64,000 nt of DNA, taken from positions 806,001 through 870,000 of the forward strand of contig CM074762.1 of NCBI GenBank assembly GCA_037355855.1, in the 5' to 3' direction. Made by a program: the position numbers and the translations under genes. This document shows positions 10,617 to 20,315 of the stretch, piece after piece (position 1 is the stretch's first letter; each line of letters begins with the position of its first letter). Source of the DNA: Pseudo-nitzschia pungens. Its lineage: Eukaryota; Bacillariophyta; Bacillariophyceae; Bacillariales; Bacillariaceae. The notes below the pieces were generated by a model. It made no database searches. It was not told the origin of the DNA and worked only from the letters and a program-made list of their open reading frames with translations.

Positions 10617-10738
10617 GGTGCGGTGCGGTGCGGTGCGGTGCTGGGATTGGATTGAATCGAATCGAATCGAATCGAATCGAAATTGGATCGAATTGATTTG
10701 AATCGAATCGAAATTGAATTGAATCGAAATTGAATTGA
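10617..10738. repeat. Pentanucleotide microsatellites GCGGT and AATCG in the 5' leader of the POLD3-like gene
   Basis: A GCGGT array (10619-10640) is followed by AATCG/AATTG arrays (10646-10738) immediately upstream of the start codon at 10608. Read on the gene strand these are (CGATT)n and (ACCGC)n. Confidence 0.85.
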
Positions 10739-12032
10739 GTTGGATTCCGGGCGGATGTGGCGGGTTGGACTTTGCGTGAGAGTAGGGTTATTGATTTCAA
10801 AGATCAAAAAATAATGATGAGTGATTGATTGATTGTTTGATGATGAAGATGAAGATGATCGCAATAACAATGCGGATGCAGGAATTGCGCGAAGGGAGAC
10901 ACAGGCTTGCCTTATTGTACGGTATCAGAATGTAAGTTACCGGTTCATTACGTAAATTACCGGTTACAGATGGTTTTGGTTTGGGAGGACTGACCCCTGC
11001 TCGAGAGTGTAGTTAGTGTACGAGTACAAGGTAGCAAGTAAGGTTTGCGTAGTGAGTCTTACTCACTGCTACTCGGCAGCAGAAGAGACCACAAGACCCG
11101 TTCGCATTTTGAACGTAAGGTTAATTACTCATCAATACGGTAGGTAACTTACGGTACCGGTAAGATTACTGAATAAGATTACTGAATACTTTTCCCAAAA
11201 AATGGCGCGCTCGACTGCCGGGGGAAACTAGGATATTCGTAAGGTTACGGTAAACCTTAACCTTACCTTACGGTGTTGGTATGGAAAAAGTAGGAACAAC
11301 AGTTAGGTTAGTACCGTAATCTTACTGTTTGCCGAGCAACAACAAGTGACGTACCGTACATACGATCAGTACGGTACTTCTTGTACTGTGCTGTACCGAT
11401 GCGACGCGATAGCACAATGTTGAACGTCGGTGGTCGGAAGGTTCGGGGGTGGAATGAATCAATCAATCTCAAATGAATGAATGAATCAATCATCTGTTCC
11501 TTCTAAGCCTTGCCGTACAAGTAAGGTTACCAGAAAGGATTTTACCATGCAGTTCAAAAGATCACAGTAGAAAGATTGAACCTACGCACAAAGAAACCTC
11601 AAAGATACCGTTTTGAGTATTGAGTAACTTACCGGGTAAGTAAACCTTACCGGTGCGAGTACGAGTATGAATTCAACCGAAAGTTCCGATACTCGTTGAA
11701 AAGTCCGGTTTGAGCACTCGACACGTACGTCAAGAAAAGAACAGAACAGAACAGAACAGAAAAAACAGAACAAAACACACCATCCTGTGTCATGTGTCTG
11801 TTAGGCAAAAATGGAACCGATTCTTCGCCTGAAGGTGCAGGCCCAGCTTTTCTTTAGCTACCGGTAAGATCTTACCCGTACTACGTCCAGTTTTGAATAG
11901 GTGCCTTACTATTTCTACTCATTTTTAATTGAAGCCGTTGGACAACAGTACGTGTAGTGGCCAGGAAGACAAAGACATAAATAATAATAGGTAGAGAATC
12001 GCATTATTGTTCAAATCAAAAGAATATCTGCG
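10739..12032. other. Intergenic, dense CCGTAAG/TACGGTA motifs, no gene seen
   Basis: Many copies of GGTAAGGTTAC, CCGTAAG and TACGGTA lie at 10915-11330 and 11515-11660. Short arrays of TGAATGAA (11464-11490) and AACAGAACAG (11738-11775) are also present. No supported ORF. Confidence 0.5.
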
Positions 12033-13069
12033 ATGACAACCAAATGCACTCACATCGTCGTTACAAGCATCAAGTGCGATGAACTCGATGACGGGAAGGT
12101 GGTTCGCTTCACGAACAATACGACCCCCGGAGACAAAGCACGTTTTCTCACCAACGTCAAGGAGATCGAGACGGGCAAGTTTGAGGCCGACGTCTTGGCA
12201 ACAAAAGCCGAAATAGAAGCAAAAATTGCTGAGTTCGGACCGGATTGCACACCTCTCTTCTTTGTCCATGGCTTTGCCAGCAAGCCTGCCCGAATTTTTG
12301 AGGATCTGGAAAAGGCTTGCAAGAAATTCGAAAAAGGTGGCAAATATTACCCAATCCCCGTGCTCTGGCCCAATAAAGGAAATTTCCTTCGATACCTCTT
12401 TGATCAGAGAGAATACTCTCAACAAGGTGGGCAGACATTGAAGATATTCACTGACTCCATGCCGAATGACCTGTTCGACAGAAAGTCTTTGATGATGCAC
12501 AGCATGGGAAATCATGTCGTTTTCAATGGCGCCTGTGGCGCTGGTCAGCCGGATGTCCAGTTCGAGAACATCTTCATGGTGGCAGCGGTAAGTATTGATG
12601 CAATAGAAATAACGAATCCACGAAACATATTATTCTCAATTAGCTCCCTTGATGCATCGAAATCGTACAGGATGTTCCTTTTGATATTTTCCACAAAGAC
12701 CCAAAGGATGATTACTGGCTTTTTGGTCGATTCAACAAAGACAAAAAATTGAAGGCCGACCGTTTCGTCAATATGTTAGCGAAGAAGTCGGACGGATCCT
12801 ACTTGGGAAAGATCTATGTTTTGCACTCTGAAAACGACACCGCGCTGAGAGCTTCCAACACAGTGAACTCTGAAAATCGACTCGGCTATAGGGGCATTGG
12901 CGCAAGACGCGATAAAGATTGGTCTTTCGACTCATCGATCATCCGTGATAACATCAAGAACATCTACGAAAACAAGGACGTTGCAAACGAACAAGCTGAA
13001 GAACATAATTTCCATTTTGAAGATTGGGCGATCAAGTTTTACGAAGAAAAGAGTATCAAAAAGAACTAA
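12033..13069 (+). CDS. Alpha/beta hydrolase (DUF900-like)
   Basis: Serine hydrolase of the alpha/beta fold; the substrate is unknown. Two exons, 12033-12587 and 12671-13069, are joined in phase 0 over an 83-nt intron with a GTAAGT donor and a TACAG acceptor, giving 317 residues. The oxyanion segment FFVHGF lies at 76-81, the nucleophile elbow HSMGN at 156-160 (Ser157), then FMVAADVPFDIF across the splice, like the AAPDVD strand of the DUF900/COG4782 hydrolases. The acid is probably in HSENDTAL (about Asp241) and the His near 297-300 (EEHNFH). There is no signal peptide or membrane segment, so it is probably cytosolic. The ORF reading through the intron ends at 12752 and loses the acid and His, which supports splicing. 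The exact enzyme class cannot be told from sequence. Confidence 0.75.
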
Positions 13070-13929
13070 TCCCATAGCATTATTTGATTCATCAGATTTT
13101 AGACTCTATAGCTGTAATACTAGGAATCGTTGGTGGTGATGCTGCACATGATCAACTGTATTCCGTCGAGTCATTCCTTCTTTCCTTTGCCGTAACAATG
13201 GAGGCTGCGGCCTGCAGCGAGGCAAGCGAACCTGGTTCCGGTACGCGGCCCAAAGCTGCCGCTTCCGACGGGGTGTGCGAACAATTTTTTTTTCGGAACC
13301 TGCTACGCGCTTTTCCATACGAAGGCTACTGAACCGCAACTCGGGCGCGGAGCCGACTCCCATCGAATCAGCCATGCGTGTTGTCGTGAGTTGGAGAAGT
13401 GCAACGTGCACTGCATGCACGCATACTACCGGCTCGTGATCGCCTTCGTGCGCCGTGTTTTGCACTCCATCACGCAGAGAACAGCAGCAAGCGCCAACAG
13501 CAATCCCCGCAGAGAACGAGAGTCCCCGCAGACAGACCGGAAGCAGAAACCTGCCTATAGCTATTAAGCTTCCCGTTTTCCTCCCTTTGACTTTAAGCAG
13601 TGCATTCCGAAGGCATTGGTCTGCGATGTAATTCCCGTCGCGTTTCGACCAAGGGAGGATAGTTTTTCAGAGGCTCCCGTCCCAATTTTCATGGAGAGAA
13701 GGTCTCGATTTTGGTTCCCATCGGTGCCGATTGCCGCCATAGCGATTGGAATTTCCGCAGGAACCGTTTGCGCTGTTCGTTAGCGCAAATATACCATTTC
13801 TACCACATCGAAAGGAAGAGATGGGCAATAGGTTCGAAATGCTTCTATTTTACTCCTCCAAACAAAAGAAAAGCGAAAACCGACGATCCGGTTGGGTTAG
13901 ATCGCTGGGAATACTGCAGCATCCACCCG
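13070..13929. other. Intergenic, no gene seen
   Basis: A GC-richer segment (13190-13560) has short ORFs on both strands but no recognisable domain. It sits between the ends of two convergent genes (hydrolase + and GPCR-like -). Confidence 0.45.
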
Positions 13930-15141
13930 TTACTCCTCAACTTTTTCTGGCTTGAGCTCTTCCACTTGATCGGTTTCTTCTACCGGCTCCGGATCATCCT
14001 TTGGCTGGTTATCTACCGCTGATGTCGAGCTGTTCAGGTTGGTGCTACGCACGTGCACCGCACTTGTTCCCATCGGTGCTTGCATTCCTGGCGGCAACTC
14101 TCCGTGCTTGAGTTCGTACCACACGTAGTACATCCGTGGCAGCAGGAGCAGCCCGAGCGTCACCAACACGTAAATCAGCTCGAACGCCACGAACAAAGGA
14201 ACGCTCAGAAAGACCCGATCCCAGGATTCCAGCTTCGATGAATCCACCCAGCTGATGACCGAGTAGATGAAAAGCTCACTGAACAAGGTCAAAATGTCAC
14301 AGACCACTACAAAAAAGATCGCGCGGCTCTCGGCCAGTTCTTCCTGTATGTCCCGCAGCTTCCAGGCCAAGATCAGGAGTCCCAACAAAAAACCAAAATT
14401 GAAGACCATCATCAAAGCGTAGAGGATCAAGGTGTGCCTGTTCCCCAAATGGTAACAGGTCCGGTAGGGCGGTGAGACGGTGCCATTGTTGTCGTAGAAT
14501 TTGTAGTCGTTCTGATGCAGCAATTCCACCGCCAGCATGCTCCCGCAATAAACGATGATGAACGCAAGGTAGGGCACCAGGAAATGGTAAGAACGTATGA
14601 CCTGGTTCCGACGAAACTGCGTAACACGGTACACTCGGTAGAGCTTGCCCAACAAAATCGAGGCGATTGTCAGCCATCCGAAAAAACACATCCATTCGGA
14701 TATGTTGCAGAGCAGGTCATACTTCAGGGTGGTATCGAGCGCGAACCTTTCAGCATCTGCAATGGAAGTGGATTCTTCCGCCACTACATTCTTGTCGAAC
14801 ATAAACACCAGCAGCCTGCACAAGATGCCGATCGTCATGCCCAGTGCCCCCAAACACAGTACTGCCATCAGACTCGGCTGGCCCATGGCCACAATCGTTT
14901 TGTTTCGAAACTTCCAAAGGAAAATCCACGATGCAATTACGAATAGAACGGCAACCGCACATAAGGCCAAATCGAAGATTAAAAGTGCCTTTCCCCAGGT
15001 CGGAGGCCTGGACTCATAAATATCATACTCGGACGAGGAGGAATAAGTGAAGGTGGTGGTGACGTAGTAAGTTGGCGTATCGGTAGGTGCGCTGTTCTTT
15101 TCTTCCGTCTCTTCCTCCATGTTCCTTAGAAGAAATACCAT
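13930..15141 (-). CDS. Seven-transmembrane protein, class C GPCR-like (7tm_3)
   Basis: Probable G-protein-coupled-receptor-like membrane protein of the GABA-B/class C type that is numerous in diatoms. Intronless, 403 residues; the start is ATG 15141, or ATG 15120. A short Thr/Ser-rich N-terminal tail (1-50) precedes seven hydrophobic helices at about 51-77, 88-112, 143-168, 186-207, 236-262, 273-298 and 308-338. Features like 7tm_3 receptors are GQPSLMAVLCLGA in TM2, the cysteine before TM3 (CNISEW), LGKLYRVYRV in the second intracellular loop, and a Cys in the extracellular loop before TM5 (YRTCYHLG). The C-tail is acidic and disordered. There is no Venus-flytrap ligand domain and no signal peptide, so the ligand cannot be guessed. 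Membrane topology is clear; the receptor class is a family-level inference. Confidence 0.7.
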   Translation of the reverse strand: MVFLLRNMEEETEEKNSAPTDTPTYYVTTTFTYSSSSEYDIYESRPPTWGKALLIFDLALCAVAVLFVIASWIFLWKFRNKTIVAMGQPSLMAVLCLGALGMTIGILCRLLVFMFDKNVVAEESTSIADAERFALDTTLKYDLLCNISEWMCFFGWLTIASILLGKLYRVYRVTQFRRNQVIRSYHFLVPYLAFIIVYCGSMLAVELLHQNDYKFYDNNGTVSPPYRTCYHLGNRHTLILYALMMVFNFGFLLGLLILAWKLRDIQEELAESRAIFFVVVCDILTLFSELFIYSVISWVDSSKLESWDRVFLSVPLFVAFELIYVLVTLGLLLLPRMYYVWYELKHGELPPGMQAPMGTSAVHVRSTNLNSSTSAVDNQPKDDPEPVEETDQVEELKPEKVEE

Positions 15142-15690
15142 CGTGGTGTTGACTCAGGATTTTGCGGTACGATACGAAAAGATGACTCTGAATAGCGGAT
15201 GAGACGGGGTATGTTAGGATAAAAATAATAAGATTGGATGTGAATTGATGGAAATTCTGGTCGTTTGTAATGATGTCCCTAAGGTTACCTTACCGTAACC
15301 ATCACCGTATCTCTATGACGGTTGTTGCAAGGTAATAATCTTACGGTAAGATTACCGTACGAGTTTGACTAAGCTTTACTGCATGCGTCCTCGTACGTTA
15401 CGTATCATTTTCCTCCCGTGGTCATAAGTTGAAAAAACTAAGGCCTTACTTCGTACTTCGTACTTCATATTATGATATCCTTTCTGGAGAGAGGAAAAAT
15501 GTCTTTCTAAGGGATATTTAGTAAATTACCGTTATTCAAATTGATTATGCCCCAACCCAACGGGCACCGCCAACAATGCATCTCATTTTTTGAGATGTAA
15601 AGAATATCTTACCGTACAGAACGTACCGTACCGTACGGTGCAACCACCGAGGATTAATGTTGATACCGGTACGTGAAGTATCGATACCAG

Positions 15691-15790
15691 TTACCGTAAG
15701 TTACCGTAAGATTACCGTAAGATTACCGTAAGATTACCGTAAGATTACCGTAAGATTACCGTAAGATTACCGTAAGATTACCGTAAGATT
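15691..15790. repeat. 11-bp tandem repeat (CCGTAAGATTA)n
   Basis: About eight perfect 11-bp units, preceded by two 10-bp TTACCGTAAG units. The unit contains the CCGTAAG motif found scattered through every intergenic region of this window. Confidence 0.95.
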
Positions 15791-16463
15791 TACCTCTCTC
15801 AACAATCTCAGAAGAGAGAGAAAAAAAAATAATACTACTAATAGAAGATTACAGGGATGTGTACAAGTAAGTTATGCCTTTCACCGTCCGTACTTCGTAT
15901 CGTACAGTAATTAAGATTCGTACTTCGTATTATTATTAACAAGTACGGGTACATACAGAAGATATGAAGTATTACATCGTGCTACAGTATTTTTTATTAC
16001 TGTCACAGAGTAAACGTGCTAACCCTAAACCTTACTTGTAAATAAGGGTACAGTCGTAAGTGTAGTAGTATTCACCGCACCACTCGTGTACTGCTGTAAT
16101 AGCACTGTGTCTGGCATCAGCTCTGATGCTGCTGATATACTAGTAGAGGTGCTAATGCCAATAGGATGCTTACTTTTATGCTTAATGATAGTGTTATGTT
16201 ACTGTAGTCTAGTAGTATCATATCAGGCAGTAACCTTACCGTATGCAATGAGATAACTGTAAACATGATGCGAAGACAAGGAGTATCCTGGGTCTTTTCA
16301 CGGTAGAAATACCTGTATGGTGATTGGACAATCTCTTATTATTTTTTTCTTCCTTCTACAATAAAAGTATTAACCTTAATACCATACTTGTTTGTTGGCT
16401 CCTACAACCGTAACTTACCTGGTAAAGTACCGTTACAGGATCAGCCCGGAATAAATTCTGAAA

Positions 16464-17004
16464 AGGTTTCCTTAAAAAATTAGAAAAAAAATTTGAAATA
16501 AGACTTGAAGACGTTTATTGTTCATTCTTCTATTGATCTACTACGTGTATCCATACTGAGTCCTATGTGATCATAATCAATACCAAGTATTTGCAGTGGT
16601 GCGTCACGATGCGTTAATTCGGGGTAAGAATTCAAGTACAGTATGGAAAATACTGCAGTTGAAATAGGTTTCTACCATAATTCAACATCCTTTATGCATC
16701 GATTGTGATCGGCAGTGGGAAATCATCATGCGGACATTCTTTTTCAGGAAACACCGGGAGATTCGAAAAGGTTTCCTTAAATAACGATAGTTTTTATTTC
16801 TTTCATTAGCAAAATGTCATCTGCAGTTGTGCGTCACCATACGACTAAGTCTTACTCTTCGAAAAACACAAGTACACTCGAAAAAGGTTTCCTTAATAAA
16901 TCATAATTGAAATCTCTTTGTTGTATTAATTGACATCTGAAGTGATGCGTCACGATACATGAACTTGTTTAAGAACACTCGGACATCACAAAGAGGTTTC
17001 CTTA
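16464..17004. repeat. Degenerate tandem repeat of about 110-116 bp with two conserved blocks
   Basis: Block AGGTTTCCTTA occurs exactly at 16464, 16769, 16885 and 16994. Block TGCGTCACGAT, or one-base variants, occurs near 16600, 16830 and 16946, always about 60 bp after an AGGTTTCCTTA block or one array period apart. The DNA between is AT-rich and diverged. The pattern suggests an old tandem duplication in which only two short blocks stayed constant. TGCGTCA is a bZIP-like (CRE/AP-1 half) sequence. Confidence 0.7.
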
Positions 17005-17561
17005 GATACAAATTAAACCTTGTTTGTATGCAAATTTTGTTCCTGTGTACTAATGAGTCATGAGAAGAATCTCGAAGAAACAAAAGGCGAGAAAAATCTA
17101 GGAATTTCTTGTGAGAATATGATATGAATTGGTTCCGATGTGCAAACGGGAACACTGGTAATGTTTTTGGGCTCGAGATTCCAGATAAACGGCAACTACT
17201 ATTCCAAGACTCGAATAAGCATCACTACGGTACGATAGCAAGCAACGAGTTGTACTTCTTCGAATACCAAACTCTTGTCCATTGACCAAAAACGAAGTCA
17301 TTGGCTAAATTGGTTCTTCTATATTTTTATTTACATCTTTTGTACATTCTATCTTGTGATGCTTAAACCTTACTTCCCCGTTTTGTTGGTTTGCCTTGTG
17401 TGTGTGTGTTTGTGCAAGATTCGTGTTTCAAAATTGAGATCACCGGATCAAACGGCATAGTTTCGCTTTCCAAAACTTTGGAGCTGTTTGGGATCGTTCA
17501 TTCGTTCCTTGTTTAGTTTGGCAAGGATTCGTCGAGTTCGCCTAGCTCTACGAGACACTCC

Positions 17562-18074
17562 TCAGCACACCGGGCTGCCTGAAATGCACCTGAAGAGCTG
17601 GATCGATCGGATGACGGGCTTCATGTTGGTCCCTAGCAGGAACAATTGAACGGTCAATTCCTCGGGGCTATATCCATGGTGAGGCAGCAGACCGATCACG
17701 AGGATCAGGACGCGACCCAGAACGTTCGCGTACTGCATTCGGAGCTTCGAGTGTTTCTCGCGGGATTTGAAGATGGAGGGAAAGTCCATGAGTGCGTGGG
17801 ATGCATCGGTCAGGACATGTACTGCGAGATCTGTGTTGGCCTTAGGAACTGCCGAGGTACTCTTCGAGAGGACAGCAGACTTGGTATCCAGTTTCGCGAG
17901 CAGAATAGACGGGGCATCGGCAAAATCCGATGGCGTAGGTGCGAAGGCAGCCGCGATGTTTCTGTTGTATTTCGTTTTCGATGGTGAAGGTTGTGCAGTG
18001 AAGGCATCGGCAGTAGTTGCAATGCTCGAGCATACAATGGCGAGAATGATGAAAAGGTATGTAGTGGGCATCAT
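17562..18074 (-). CDS. Small plastid-targeted protein of unknown function
   Basis: A 170-residue protein I do not recognise. From ATG 18074 it opens with a hydrophobic signal peptide (YLFIILAIVCSSIA) ending in TTADA followed by Phe25 (FTAQPSPSK). This is the Ala-Phe cleavage motif plus basic/Ser-rich transit peptide that sends proteins into diatom plastids. The mature part has a helical, mildly hydrophobic middle (VLGRVLILVIGLLP) and a C-terminal block EELTVQLFLLGTNMKP followed by VIRSIQLFRC. The frame extends upstream to 18161 through two alternative starts, but those would bury the signal peptide. Intronless. The targeting call is strong; the function is open. Confidence 0.6.
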   Translation of the reverse strand: MMPTTYLFIILAIVCSSIATTADAFTAQPSPSKTKYNRNIAAAFAPTPSDFADAPSILLAKLDTKSAVLSKSTSAVPKANTDLAVHVLTDASHALMDFPSIFKSREKHSKLRMQYANVLGRVLILVIGLLPHHGYSPEELTVQLFLLGTNMKPVIRSIQLFRCISGSPVC

Positions 18075-19422
18075 TTTGAAGGTGGTTTGTATTCTTGGTA
18101 TCAACTTTCTATTCAAATAGTGTTGAGGGAAAGAAGGAATTCTTTTTATGAGAAAATACAAAGTAATTGTATGAGTATCGAAAAGAAGTTGTGATGGGCT
18201 CGAGACGTCAGATCAAACGGAAAACCATCAGTCTTGTTGATTGAGACTCGATCCAATTCCAAACCTACGGTAACCTTGCCTTATATGTCTAATAGGGGCA
18301 AGAAAAAAACGTAACCCAGTACGGAAGGAGTAACTTACAGTAATCTTACGAGTAAGGCTCATCTCAATCGTGCGCGAGACACAATGAAATCGCCGAGCAG
18401 AAGGCGCGTCATCCCGAAGCGAAAAAAATGTGCGCCAAACAAAAAAAATAAAAGGCGTCATCGGAAAGAAGAACGAAGATCGGAAAAATTGGTCACATTC
18501 TCGTCATGCCAATCTTCATTTGGGCCTAAACGATGATTCTCTTTCGTTGAGAAAAGAAAGAAGAAATACTTCTGGCATATTTATTTCCTCAATTACAATA
18601 CCAAAAATGAGTCTGAAAATACTTCGCCAACTGCCTCCAACGTGATTACCTAATCATCAGTCTTCGTTTGGGGAAGGACCGTCATCCCACCCTTATGTGG
18701 TTTTGTTTTTCCGCTCTATGGGGAGCCTTAAGTCGATCAATCGTTTCTAAAGTCTGTGAGGTATTTATCGAGCGCTCTTCTCGGTGGAGGTATAAGTGTT
18801 CGTCTCCCCTCAGACATCCAACAATGTATGCACCGTCACCCGTTCTTCTCATAGGCCTTGAGCAATTACTGTACACTTTTCTCGAGTCGGAATCAACGAA
18901 TCGTATTTTCTCCCCGGTCAACCGAAACTGAATCAAATAAAATTGGTTGATGTACGACTTCTGATCTTGCTTGGGTCAAAAAAGGGGGTAGTGGGATTGA
19001 CCCGAGCGAAACGAATATGTTCCCTTGGTACGATAACTTTTTTCGTCATGCAAGAAGAACTCTTGTTGTGCGAAGAAAGTGGCATTATTATTATTTGGTC
19101 CGTGGAAGCGATGTTCGTACCAACTGATGGAAGTTGAGCAAACTGTTCCGAAACCATTCTTTTCCATTCAGTAAGTGGAATACTTTTGACAGGAAGAACG
19201 TGATAGCATTGTACTGAAGATTGGTCTTTGGGAGCCCCGTGCGCGTTGTTCGGGTACCAATACCAACAGATATAAGTAAGGCTTAGAACTCAGGTAAGGT
19301 TATCCCCCTTCGAAGTGAACAAGTGAAAGAATCGATAGGGAGAAGAACGTCAACGAGCAAAATGGTTCGCCTGATGACAATTTTCTGTCGATGGATGACA
19401 AAAAAATACTGGCCTGATTCTC

Positions 19423-19700
19423 TAAAAAATGAGGAGCTGTAGTAGTTGTTGAAAAAAGAGGAGCAGTAACTCGTTGAAAAAAGAGGAGCTGTAGTTGTTG
19501 AAAAAAGAGGAGCAGTAACTCGTTGAAAAAGAGGAGCAGTAGTTGTTGAAAAAAGAGGAGCAGTAACTCGTTGAAAAAAGAGGAGCTGTAGTTGTTGAAA
19601 AAAGAGGAGCAGTAACTCGTTGAAAAAGAGGAGCAGTAGTTGTTGAAAAAAGAGGAGCAGTAACTCGTTGAAAAAAAGGGAGTTGTAATCATTGAAAAAT
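19423..19700. repeat. 24/25-bp tandem repeat with alternating units
   Basis: About 11 copies of GTTGAAAAAAGAGGAGC followed alternately by AGTAACTC or TGTAGTT/AGTAGTT, giving a higher-order period near 48 bp. It is purine-rich on the plus strand. A minus-strand ORF across it (19300-19740) is only the repeat translated into Ser/Phe/Leu strings. Confidence 0.9.
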
Positions 19701-19838
19701 CATCTCGTCGCAAAAAGATGAGCTGCAGCCGTCCAATCAACTGACGACATGCTTATGATGTATTCTCAACGAAATGGTGCAAAGAGAAGAATGCATGATT
19801 AAAATTAAGACGGCGTTGTCCGGATATCATCATGGATT

Positions 19839-19874
19839 GATGATGACGATGACGATGATGATGATGATGATGAT
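19839..19874. repeat. GATGAC/GATGAT microsatellite
   Basis: A run of GATGAC and GATGAT triplets in non-coding DNA. Confidence 0.9.
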
Positions 19875-20315
19875 ACTGGTGCCGATTGGACTTGTCTGAA
19901 TCAACTGTATTTCATTCAATATCTCGATGATGTGCATGCTTTGTTGTAGCGAAAACGAATAGAATAATGAATTTGTAGGTGCTACTTTCAGAACGCCGTA
20001 GTGGGCAAGACCGAGTGTGTATTCGTTCGCCAGGAAAGGATTTCAATGATTGATTTCATCCAAGACGAGTTATGATAATATTATCACCTTGGTCGATATG
20101 AACACTCCACCTTTACCGTGGGTTACGGTATGACATGCGAAATGTGTAAGAGGTGATAACAGAAAACAGAACACATCGTTGATTCGTTTACCATCAGTTT
20201 TTCTTTTTGAGTTCTTTCTTATTATTTTAATTGTACAGAATTGTTCATCTTAAAATACGATACATGGAAAATTATTCATAAAACATACATACACATCGAA
20301 TACTGTTCAGAATTC

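Larger units (their letters stand above)
15142..17561. other. Repeat-rich intergenic region without genes
   Basis: This 2.4-kb gap holds an 11-bp tandem array (15691-15790), many isolated CCGTAAG and TACGGTA motifs, and a degenerate array of about 115-bp units (16464-17004). ORFs are short and AT-biased, none supported. The region is upstream of the GPCR-like gene and downstream of the plastid-type gene. Confidence 0.55.
18075..20315. other. Intergenic, tandem repeats, no gene seen
   Basis: Contains the 24/25-bp tandem repeat at 19423-19700 and a GATGAC/GATGAT microsatellite at 19839-19874. Short ORFs on both strands around 18680-19170 overlap each other and lack domain features. Confidence 0.5.

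Noticed and set aside
13106..13465. ORFs on both strands in a GC-richer patch
   Set aside because: They overlap each other and lack any motif. The patch lies between two gene ends, where GC content alone can keep frames open.
19300..19740. A 146-codon minus-strand ORF
   Set aside because: It is the 24/25-bp tandem repeat read as Ser/Phe/Leu blocks.
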